Positions 7,807 to 13,777 of a stretch of DNA of 13,777 bases are shown here, piece by piece. The notes beneath the pieces were generated by a model. The model had not been told where the DNA came from. It was given only the letters and a program-made list of their open reading frames with translations, and made no database searches. This DNA comes from Sedimenticola sp. (GTDB lineage: Bacteria; Pseudomonadota; Gammaproteobacteria; Chromatiales; Chromatiaceae), in contig JALWGP010000137.1 of NCBI GenBank assembly GCA_027038775.1, positions 1 through 13,777 on the forward strand, written 5' to 3'. A program made the translations under genes and the position numbers. Position 1 is the stretch's first letter, and each line of letters opens with the position of its first letter.

Positions 7807-10800
7807 ATGACTTCGCGCATCCGCGAAATTCCCTACAACTACACCTCCTTTTCCGACCGCGAGATCACCATCCGCTTCCTGGGAGAGGAGAACTGGCGCC
7901 TCATCGAGGAGCTGCGCGGCAGCCGTCGCACGGGCCGTTCTGCGCGCATGCTCTTCGAGGTGCTGGGCGACATGTGGGTGGTGGAGCGAAATCCCTACCT
8001 CCAGGACGACCTGCAGCAGAACACCGATCGCCGCAATGCCCTGGTCCACGCCCTGAATCACCGGCTGGACCAGTTCGAGGCGCGCCTCAACGAGAACGAG
8101 AAGGCGGCCCGCCTGCTGCAGGCGGCGCGCGAGGCGGTGGACCGCTTCGCCAACCGGTTCGGCGCCGACCTCCACCTTCGCAGCCGCATCCGCCAGGCCC
8201 TTGAGGGGATCACCCGCGCCGACAACATCGACTTCTCAGGGCTGGCACGGGTCTCCCACGCCACCGACGCCACCGACTGGCGGGTGGAGCTCCCCTTCGT
8301 GGTCATCTCCCCCGACCGCGAAGAGGAGGTGGCACCCATCGTGCGCGCCTGCATCGACCTGGGGCTCACCCTCATCCCGCGGGGCGGCGGCACCGGCTAC
8401 ACCGGCTCGGCCGTGCCCCTGGAGGCCCACTCGGCGGTGATCAACACCGAGAAGCTGGAGTTCCTCTCCGGCATCGAAGAGGTGGCGCTGCCCGGCGTGG
8501 AGGGCACCGTGCCCACGGTGCGCGCCGGCGCCGGCGTGGTCACCCGGCGCGTCTCCGAGCTGGCCGAGCGCCACGGCTTCGCCTTCGCCGTGGATCCCAC
8601 CTCCCAGGACGCCTCCACCATCGGCGGCAACATCGCCATGAACGCCGGTGGTAAGAAGGCGGTGCTCTGGGGCACCACCCTGGACAACCTCGCCTCCTGG
8701 CGCATGGTCACCCCCGACGGAAACTGGCTGGAGGTGGAGCGGCTGGACCACAACCTGGGCAAGATCCACGAGCAGGAGTTGGTGCGATTCCGCCTCTCGC
8801 GCTTCCACCCCGACGGCCGCACCCCCCTGGGGGAGCCCGAGATCCTGGAGATCCCCGGCCGACGCTTCCGCAAGGTCGGCCTGGGCAAGGACGTCACCGA
8901 CAAGTTCCTCTCCGGCCTGCCGGGCGTGCAGAAGGAGGGGTGCGACGGCCTGATCACCTCCGCCCGCTTCATCCTCCACCGCATGCCGCGCCACGCGCGC
9001 ACCCTCTGCCTGGAGTTCTTCGACCCCGACGTGGCGCGGGCGGTGCCGGCCATCGTCGAGGTGCGCGACCACGTCCAGGGCCTGACCGGGGTGGACGTGC
9101 TCGGACTGGAGCACCTGGACGAGCGCTACGTGAAGGCGGTGAACTACGCCACCAAGGCGGCACGGCGCGAGCGGCCCAAGATGGTGTTGCTGCTGGACCT
9201 GGTCTCCGACGACGAGGCGGCCCTGGCCCACGCCGCCGACGAGGTGGTGGCCCTGGCCACGGCCCGCGGCGGCGAGGGGTTCATCGCCGCCAGCCCCGAG
9301 GCGCGCCGCCGCTTCTGGCTCGACCGGGCCCGCACCGCCGCCATCTCCGCCCACACCAACGCCTTCAAGATCAACGAGGACGTGGTCATCCCCCTCGAGC
9401 GGCTGGGCGACTACAGCCGCGGCATCGAGGCGCTCAACATCGAGCAGTCCATCCGCAACAAGCTGCGCATCATGGAGGCGGTGCGCGGGTTCCTGGAGGG
9501 CGACCTCGAGGAATTCTGCCGCTGCGACGAGATGGACCGCTCGGAGGAGAGCCGCCGCATCTTCGCCGACAAGCGGGCGACGGTGCTCGCCATCCTGGAG
9601 GAGACGGCCAGCCGCTGGCAGCGCATCCTCGAGCGGCTGGAGGAGCCGGCGGAGAAACACCTGGAGCTGCTCACCGGGGCCGAGCGGGCGCGCATCCGGG
9701 AGGGGGATGCCCTCCTCGACCTGATGCTGCGGCGCGACCTGCGCCAGAGCTACCGCGCCGAGGTGGAGCAGCGCATCAAGGAGATCTTCTCCGGCGAGGA
9801 GCTGGCGCCCCTGCGCGACGAGCTGGACCGCATCCACGCCCGTATCCGGGACAGCCGCCTCTTCATCGCCCTGCACATGCACGCCGGCGACGGCAACGTG
9901 CACACCAACATCCCGGTCCACTCCCACGATTACGCCATGCTCCATGAGGCCGAAAGGCTGGTGGACCGCGTCATGGAACTGGCCCGTTCCCTGGGCGGGG
10001 TCATCTCCGGCGAGCACGGCATCGGCCTGACCAAGATCCAGTACCTGGAGGAGGAGAAACTGGCCGACTTCAAGGCCTACAAGCGGCGCGTGGATCCCGA
10101 GGGCCACTTCAACCGGGGCAAGCTGCTGCCCGGCTCCGGCCTGGAGGGCGCCTACACCCCCTCGCTGCGACTGGTGCAGCAGGAGGCGATCATCCTGGAG
10201 GAGAGCGAGCTGGGCGCCCTCAACGACGACATCCGCCACTGCCTGCGCTGCGGCAAGTGCAAACCGGTGTGCCAGACCCACGTGCCGCGCGCCAACCTGC
10301 TCTACTCGCCGCGCAACAAGATCCTGGCCACCGGCCTCATCATCGAGGCCTTCCTTTACGAGGAGCAGACCCGGCGCGGTCTCTCCCTGCGCCACTTCGA
10401 GGAGATGAACGACGTGGCCGACCACTGCACCGTCTGCCACAAGTGCCTCGTTCCCTGCCCGGTGAACATCGACTTCGGCGAGGTGACGGTGCGCATGCGC
10501 CGCATCCTCACCGAGCGCGGCCAGAAGCGCTTCAGCCCCGGCGGTGCCGCGGCCCTGGCCTTCCTCAACGCCACCCGCCCGCGTACCGTGCGCTGGCTGC
10601 GCCGGCTGCTGGCGCAGTGGGGCTTCCGCGGCATCACCCTGGGCCACCGGGCCTTCCGCGCCCTGGGCCTGCTGCGCGACAGCGACCGGCCGCCCCACGG
10701 CACCACGGGCAGGATGACGCTCTCCACCCAGGTGGTGGAGCTGGTGCGCCGGCCCATCGAGGTGGAGCTTCCGAAGGTGACCTGGCGCACCGCCTGGGGA

Positions 10801-11637
10801 CTGGAGGGCGCCACCCAGGTGCCGGTGCTGCGCGACCCGAAGGTGCCCAGCATCGACGCCGAGACCGTCTTCTACTTTCCCGGCTGCGGCTCCGAGCGGC
10901 TCTTCTCCGACATCGGCCTGGCCACCATCGCCATGCTCTACGAGCACGGTGCCGAGGTGGTGCTGCCGCCCGGCTATCTCTGCTGCGGCTATCCCCAGAG
11001 TGCCGCTGGCCAGCACCGCAAGGGACGCGAGATCACCACCGCCAACCGGGTCCTCTTCCACCGGGTGGCCAACACCCTCAACTACCTGGACATCCGCACC
11101 GTACTGGTCTCCTGCGGCACCTGCATCGACCAGCTGCTCCAGTACCAGTTCGAGCAGATCTTCCCGGGCTGCCGCCTGATGGACATCCACGAGTGGCTGC
11201 TGGAGAAGGGGGTGGCCCTCGACGGCAGCCAGGCCACCGAGTACCTCTTCCACGATCCCTGCCACTCCCCCATGAAGCGCCACGACCCGCTCCGGGTGGC
11301 CGGCGGCCTCATGGGCAAGGCGGTCACCCTCTCCGACCGGTGCTGCGGCGAGTCGGGTACCCTGGGCACCACCCGCCCCGACATCGCCACCCAGATCCGC
11401 TTCCGCAAGGCGGAAGAGCTGAGAAAAGGCATTGCAGAACTTGGCGATGCACCGAAGCGAATACTCACTTCCTGCCCCGCCTGCCAGCAGGGACTGCTCA
11501 AGTACAAGGAAGAGACGGGGCTGGAGACCGACTACCTGGTGGTGGAACTGGCCCGGCACAAGCTGGGAGAGGGCTGGCAGCAGACCTTCGTGAAGCGGGT
11601 GCTGGAGGAAGGGGGCATCGAGAAGGTGCTGCTGTAG
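7807..11637 (+). CDS. FAD-linked oxidase / Fe-S (GlpC-like) fusion oxidoreductase, DUF3683 type
   Basis: A 1276-residue multidomain dehydrogenase of the YdiJ/GlcD-GlpC class, probably oxidising a 2-hydroxy acid such as D-lactate; the substrate is inferred only. An N-terminal helical region (1-130, DUF3683-like) is followed by a PCMH-type FAD domain with [15 protein letters not shown] near 191 and [20 protein letters not shown] near 264. The FAD-oxidase C-terminal domain follows, with [12 protein letters not shown] near 691 and SGEHGIGL near 735. Two 4Fe-4S ferredoxin motifs are [11 protein letters not shown] (about 812) and [12 protein letters not shown] (about 874). Two cysteine-rich CCG domains end the protein (CCGYPQS about 1059, SCGTC about 1102, CCGESG about 1179, SCPAC about 1222). 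ATG 7807 gives the expected N-terminus, but no Shine-Dalgarno sequence precedes it. The TAG stop lies inside a REP-like motif. No signal peptide or membrane segment is seen, so it is probably cytoplasmic or membrane-associated. Confidence 0.9.
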   Translation: MTSRIREIPYNYTSFSDREITIRFLGEENWRLIEELRGSRRTGRSARMLFEVLGDMWVVERNPYLQDDLQQNTDRRNALVHALNHRLDQFEARLNENEKAARLLQAAREAVDRFANRFGADLHLRSRIRQALEGITRADNIDFSGLARVSHATDATDWRVELPFVVISPDREEEVAPIVRACIDLGLTLIPRGGGTGYTGSAVPLEAHSAVINTEKLEFLSGIEEVALPGVEGTVPTVRAGAGVVTRRVSELAERHGFAFAVDPTSQDASTIGGNIAMNAGGKKAVLWGTTLDNLASWRMVTPDGNWLEVERLDHNLGKIHEQELVRFRLSRFHPDGRTPLGEPEILEIPGRRFRKVGLGKDVTDKFLSGLPGVQKEGCDGLITSARFILHRMPRHARTLCLEFFDPDVARAVPAIVEVRDHVQGLTGVDVLGLEHLDERYVKAVNYATKAARRERPKMVLLLDLVSDDEAALAHAADEVVALATARGGEGFIAASPEARRRFWLDRARTAAISAHTNAFKINEDVVIPLERLGDYSRGIEALNIEQSIRNKLRIMEAVRGFLEGDLEEFCRCDEMDRSEESRRIFADKRATVLAILEETASRWQRILERLEEPAEKHLELLTGAERARIREGDALLDLMLRRDLRQSYRAEVEQRIKEIFSGEELAPLRDELDRIHARIRDSRLFIALHMHAGDGNVHTNIPVHSHDYAMLHEAERLVDRVMELARSLGGVISGEHGIGLTKIQYLEEEKLADFKAYKRRVDPEGHFNRGKLLPGSGLEGAYTPSLRLVQQEAIILEESELGALNDDIRHCLRCGKCKPVCQTHVPRANLLYSPRNKILATGLIIEAFLYEEQTRRGLSLRHFEEMNDVADHCTVCHKCLVPCPVNIDFGEVTVRMRRILTERGQKRFSPGGAAALAFLNATRPRTVRWLRRLLAQWGFRGITLGHRAFRALGLLRDSDRPPHGTTGRMTLSTQVVELVRRPIEVELPKVTWRTAWGLEGATQVPVLRDPKVPSIDAETVFYFPGCGSERLFSDIGLATIAMLYEHGAEVVLPPGYLCCGYPQSAAGQHRKGREITTANRVLFHRVANTLNYLDIRTVLVSCGTCIDQLLQYQFEQIFPGCRLMDIHEWLLEKGVALDGSQATEYLFHDPCHSPMKRHDPLRVAGGLMGKAVTLSDRCCGESGTLGTTRPDIATQIRFRKAEELRKGIAELGDAPKRILTSCPACQQGLLKYKEETGLETDYLVVELARHKLGEGWQQTFVKRVLEEGGIEKVLL

Positions 11638-11659
11638 GAGCGGCACCCCCGCCGCGAAC
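11633..11659 (+). repeat. REP-like element overlapping stop codon
   Basis: TGTAGGAGCGGC, a six-base loop, then GCCGCGAAC. This is the head-and-stem layout of Pseudomonas-type REP sequences (GTAGGAGCGG...CCGCGAA). GCGGC/GCCGC pair at 11640-11644 and 11651-11655. The TAG of the head is the stop codon of the oxidoreductase gene. A degenerate inverted tail (TTTCGCGGAT) follows near 11690, suggesting a decayed REP pair. Confidence 0.65.
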
Positions 11660-11744
11660 ATTCTGCCGGGGCCCTCCCGCACCATTTCGCGGATCGGGAT
11701 ATGTTGCTCCGGGTCTACCTTTCCATCGAAGGGGTGCGCAAGAA

Positions 11745-12305
11745 ATGAAACGGATGGTACTTCTCCTCCTGCTTCTCTCCGCATTGTCCGGCTGCAGTGG
11801 CCTGGTTCCGGACTACCGTGGCGAGGACGCCGGCTACCGCCTGGTCCTAAACCGGCCCGTCGCCGTGCCGCCGGAGCGGACCCGGGTCTTCATCCAGGGA
11901 GGCCGTATCACCGGCACCGCCTTCGACAGCTACGAGGTGAGCTGCAACCTCGAGGTGCGCAAGCTGGCGGACCATGAGCGGCGCATCGAGCCCGACACCT
12001 TCGTGGTGACCCGGGTACAGGAGTTCTTCGAGGAGGTGGCCGACACCGGCTGGAGGCCGGTTCAGCTGGCTTCACTGGAGCTGGCCGGCGCGGCCTTCGA
12101 CTCCAGTCCCGCCGACATCTTCCGCGGCTGGCACTTCTGGCTCCACTCGGACCAGCAGCCCGACGTGATGCGCCTCACCTGCCGGGGCGTCTTCGCCGCG
12201 CCCTGGGAGGCCCGCACGCCCACTTATGAGGAGATCGTCGCCACCCTGGGCGAGGTGGCCACCCTCAAACCGCTGGCCGAGACCATCCAGCCGGGAACCT
12301 GGTAG
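11745..12305 (+). CDS. Putative outer-membrane lipoprotein of unknown function
   Basis: I do not recognise the family. The 186-residue product starts MKRMVLLLLLLSALSGC, a lipoprotein signal with lipobox LSGC and the acylated Cys at residue 17. Ser at the +2 position favours the outer membrane. The mature part is soluble-looking and mixed alpha/beta: VFIQGGRITGTAFDSYEVSCNLEVRKL, then IEPDTFVVTRVQEFFEE, and RGWHFWLHSDQQPDVMRLTCRG, with cysteines near 68 and 146 that might pair. ATG 11745 is chosen because the signal peptide begins there; GAAGGGG lies about 10 bases upstream. It is 107 bases after the oxidoreductase stop, with a REP-like element between, so co-transcription is uncertain. It converges on nei with 31 bases between stops. 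Its TAG stop lies in a second GTAGGAGCGGC motif. Confidence 0.85.
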   Translation: MKRMVLLLLLLSALSGCSGLVPDYRGEDAGYRLVLNRPVAVPPERTRVFIQGGRITGTAFDSYEVSCNLEVRKLADHERRIEPDTFVVTRVQEFFEEVADTGWRPVQLASLELAGAAFDSSPADIFRGWHFWLHSDQQPDVMRLTCRGVFAAPWEARTPTYEEIVATLGEVATLKPLAETIQPGTW

Positions 12306-12336
12306 GAGCGGCGCCCCGAGGCCCCGGCCGGAGGGG
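12302..12336. repeat. REP head motif and hairpin between converging genes
   Basis: GTAGGAGCGGC (12302-12312) is identical to the head of the REP-like element at 11634-11644 and again supplies the TAG stop. The next bases can fold as CCCC...GGGG around GGCCCCGGCC (12314-12336) and end at the nei stop. No T-run is present on either side, so intrinsic termination is doubtful, but the hairpin may protect both 3' ends. Confidence 0.5.
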
Positions 12337-13155
12337 TCAGCGCTGACATCCGGGGCAGAAATAGCACGCCTGCCCGCCCTGCTTCTCCAGCGTGATGGTC
12401 TCGCCGCAGCGATAGCAGGGCAGGCCGGCACGGCGGAAGACGTGGAAGCGGTACTCCTCGAAGGGTACGCCCTGCGCCGCCAGCCGCTCGGCCCGTTCCA
12501 GGTCGTTGGTGATACCCCCGGTGCGGTAGGACTGGCGGGAGAGCTGCAGAATGCGTCCCGCCAAAGCCATCAGGCCGCCGATGTCCAGGTCGCGGGGTCG
12601 CATGCGGGGGTGCAGTCCGGCGCAGTGGAGGATCTCGCAGCGGAGGTAGTTGCCCAGCCCCGCCACGAAGGACTGGTCGGTGAGCAGCAAGCCGAGGCGG
12701 CGGCCATGGAAAGGCCTGGCCAGCAGCCGGTTGACGAGGGTCTCCAGGGTGGTGGCGCTGTCCAGCACGTCGGGACCGAGCTTCTTCAGGAAGGGATGCC
12801 GGCCGAGCTCGTCGGTGAGCCACACCTCGATGTCCGAGGCGCTATAGAGGAGCGCCCAGGCCTCGTCGGTATGGATAGCCAGCCGCAGCTGCCGCCCGCT
12901 CCTGGGAAGCTCGCCGGGCCGGGTGATCACCCAGCGGCCGTAGAGCTGGTTGTGGCTGTAGAGGCTGTAGTCGTTCTCCAGGTGGGTGAGCAGCGCCTTG
13001 CCGTGGCTCTCCAGGCTGCTGATGCGCACGCCGTCGAAGCGGCCGTTCCACCGCTCCAGCGCAGGCAGGTGGAACTCGATGCGCTGCGCCCTGCGGCCTT
13101 CCAGGACGGCGGCCAGGCGGTCGCGGATGCGACGGATTTCGGGTCCTTCGGGCAA
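12337..13155 (-). CDS. nei: Endonuclease VIII (DNA glycosylase/AP lyase)
   Basis: Removes oxidised pyrimidines and cuts the resulting abasic site. The 272-residue protein starts (M)PEGPEIRRI, with catalytic Pro (first after Met) and Glu. It also has the Nei lysine in ESHGKALLTH (K53 counting Met), the void-filling Gln-Leu-Tyr of YSHNQLYG (70-72), the FVAGLGNYLR helix-two-turn-helix and a C-terminal zinc finger PCYRCG...CYFCPGCQR. These features identify Nei rather than Fpg (MutM). The zinc-finger arginine of E. coli Nei (SSRPFYWC) aligns without gaps to Gln (GGQACYFC). The start is TTG at 13155, one base after the hemerythrin stop and without a Shine-Dalgarno sequence, which points to translational coupling. 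The need for Pro as residue two fixes this start. Confidence 0.95.
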   Translation of the reverse strand: MPEGPEIRRIRDRLAAVLEGRRAQRIEFHLPALERWNGRFDGVRISSLESHGKALLTHLENDYSLYSHNQLYGRWVITRPGELPRSGRQLRLAIHTDEAWALLYSASDIEVWLTDELGRHPFLKKLGPDVLDSATTLETLVNRLLARPFHGRRLGLLLTDQSFVAGLGNYLRCEILHCAGLHPRMRPRDLDIGGLMALAGRILQLSRQSYRTGGITNDLERAERLAAQGVPFEEYRFHVFRRAGLPCYRCGETITLEKQGGQACYFCPGCQR

Positions 13156-13156
13156 T

Positions 13157-13591
13157 TCAGTCGATGAAGTTGGAGAGGAACTGGGCGGTAATGGTGTCCA
13201 TGCTGTTGACGTGCATGGTGAACCACCGGGGCCAGCGTGTGAACACGAACTCCCGCAGCGGTTCGAGTTCGCGCGTTTCCAGCCAGCGCGACTGGAGGCC
13301 CCGGATCTCCTCCAGCACCGTGGCGTGCTCCTGGGCGTGCACGGGATAGGGCGGGAAACCGTACTCCTGCATGAGCCGGTTCTCCCGGTCGAAGTGGGTC
13401 TCGGTGTGGGTGATCCAGTGTTCGAGGGCCTGGTCGATGGCAGCCGTGTCCGGTTCGCCCGCCTCCGCCTGCCGGATCAGGCTTCCCAGTCGGTTCACCA
13501 GCTCCACCTCCTCCTCGTGGGTCCGGTTCATGGAGTCCACGGCCACCCGGGGGATCTCGTCCACCTTCAAGACCACAGTATCGGCGTTCAT
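13157..13591 (-). CDS. Bacterial hemerythrin-family protein
   Basis: A 144-residue single-domain hemerythrin, predicted to form a four-helix bundle with a di-iron site that binds O2 (or NO) for sensing, storage or scavenging. All seven usual ligands can be placed: H25 (NRTHEEE), H66 and E70 (THFDREN), H85 and H89 (VHAQEH), and H127 and D132 (MHVNSMD). The ATG at 13591 is preceded by GAGGAG at ideal spacing. An in-frame ATG at 13615 overlaps the upstream gene and lacks such a site. The gene lies 7 bases after the stop of a sigma-like HTH gene and is followed directly by nei, so the three probably form an operon. An FNR/CRP-type palindrome about 50 bases upstream suggests oxygen- or NO-linked control. 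There is no signal peptide and no fused output domain. Confidence 0.92.
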   Translation of the reverse strand: MNADTVVLKVDEIPRVAVDSMNRTHEEEVELVNRLGSLIRQAEAGEPDTAAIDQALEHWITHTETHFDRENRLMQEYGFPPYPVHAQEHATVLEEIRGLQSRWLETRELEPLREFVFTRWPRWFTMHVNSMDTITAQFLSNFID

Positions 13592-13598
13592 CGACTCC

Positions 13599-13777
13599 TC
13601 ATCTCGGAATGGCATCGTCGGACAACCCTACTCTTTGTCCTTGAATCAGGTCAAGCACGGCCCGCCGCAGCCGGCGCTCGGCCTCGCCTTTTCCCGAAAG
13701 ACCCCAGTGTCCGGCCACCTCGGGCCAGGCGCGCCGCTGGAGCACCTTTATCAACAACAGCTGCTGCCGTGGATCTT
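13599..13777 (-). CDS. Sigma-70 region 4-like HTH protein, C-terminal part
   Basis: The frame is open from the right edge to TGA at 13599-13601 (58 codons). The visible part, from PRQQLLLIKVLQ through WPEVAGHWGL to AERRLRRAVLDL, follows the region 4 helix-turn-helix pattern of ECF-type sigma factors, in which a promoter-reading helix follows a W-x-E-V/I-A segment. It could equally be a small LuxR-like or sigma-derived regulator, since most of the protein lies outside the window. The stop is only seven bases before the hemerythrin start, and its last codons contain two palindromes that look like operators for the hemerythrin gene. Identification is tentative. Confidence 0.5.
   Translation of the reverse strand, partial: DPRQQLLLIKVLQRRAWPEVAGHWGLSGKGEAERRLRRAVLDLIQGQRVGLSDDAIPR
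13620..13640. promoter_or_regulatory. Second inverted repeat next to the FNR-like site
   Basis: GGACAA, nine bases, TTGTCC: a perfect 6-bp inverted repeat directly touching the FNR-like palindrome. It could be an operator or a leader hairpin for the hemerythrin-nei transcript. No known regulator is assigned. Confidence 0.4.
13641..13654. promoter_or_regulatory. FNR/CRP-family palindrome upstream of hemerythrin gene
   Basis: TTGAATCAGGTCAA has the TTGA-N6-TCAA arms of FNR/ANR/DNR sites (consensus TTGAT-N4-ATCAA). The outer bases extend the symmetry to CTTGA-N6-TCAAG. Its centre is about 56 bases upstream of the hemerythrin ATG, inside the end of the upstream gene. A recognisable -10 is weak, so the binding claim is an inference. 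Confidence 0.5.

Noticed and set aside
10257..11744. Upstream extension of the lipoprotein reading frame through the oxidoreductase gene
   Set aside because: The extension overlaps a certain gene in another frame and is Pro/Arg/Gly/His-rich. The lipoprotein signal fixes the start at 11745.
8236..11784. Very long open frame on the minus strand opposite the oxidoreductase (1182 codons)
   Set aside because: It arises from high third-position GC in the real gene. The product is low-complexity Leu/Val/Ala/His/Gly with no recognisable motif.
13592..13615. Upstream ATG 13615 for the hemerythrin gene
   Set aside because: It overlaps the end of the upstream gene and has no ribosome site, while ATG 13591 has GAGGAG at proper spacing.

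Overview
The window is a GC-rich, tightly packed chromosomal segment carrying the dnaA-dnaN-recF-gyrB replication cluster. The codon use and protein signatures suggest a high-GC gammaproteobacterium: DnaA has [14 protein letters not shown], GyrB is the long proteobacterial form, and Nei is E. coli-like. A purple-sulfur/Ectothiorhodospira-like relative is possible, but the species cannot be fixed from sequence alone.

Replication block (1-5753, all minus strand; transcription order dnaA, dnaN, recF, gyrB). gyrB is cut by the left edge. A candidate origin lies in the dnaN/dnaA gap (4168-4391): an AT-rich stretch next to dnaN and two perfect, inverted DnaA boxes next to dnaA. A third perfect box lies upstream of dnaA. 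recF contains two perfect 16-bp parS (ParB-binding) palindromes, both read as the peptide FHVEQ. A strong intrinsic terminator separates dnaN from recF, and gyrB has its own extended -10 promoter.

Middle block (5959-11637). Divergent from dnaA is a short TtcA-type tRNA thiolation enzyme. It converges on a secretin-like periplasmic protein gene (minus). That gene is divergent from a 1276-residue FAD/Fe-S oxidoreductase; the two share a near-symmetrical -10 element. A 150-bp imperfect palindrome (7556-7705) sits between this promoter and the signal-peptide part of the secretin-like gene, and looks like a MITE/REP-type insertion.

Right block (11638-13777). A small lipoprotein of unknown function follows. 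REP-like GTAGGAGCGGC motifs supply the stop codons of both the oxidoreductase and the lipoprotein gene. On the minus strand lies a compact operon: the end of a sigma-region-4-like HTH gene, a hemerythrin, and endonuclease VIII (nei). nei starts with TTG one base after the hemerythrin stop. An FNR/CRP-type palindrome (TTGA-N6-TCAA) and an adjoining second palindrome lie just upstream of the hemerythrin gene. The pairing suggests oxygen- or NO-linked control of an O2/NO-binding protein together with repair of oxidised bases.

No tRNA, rRNA, CRISPR array, prophage or intact insertion sequence was seen. No gene-free stretch exceeds 300 bases.
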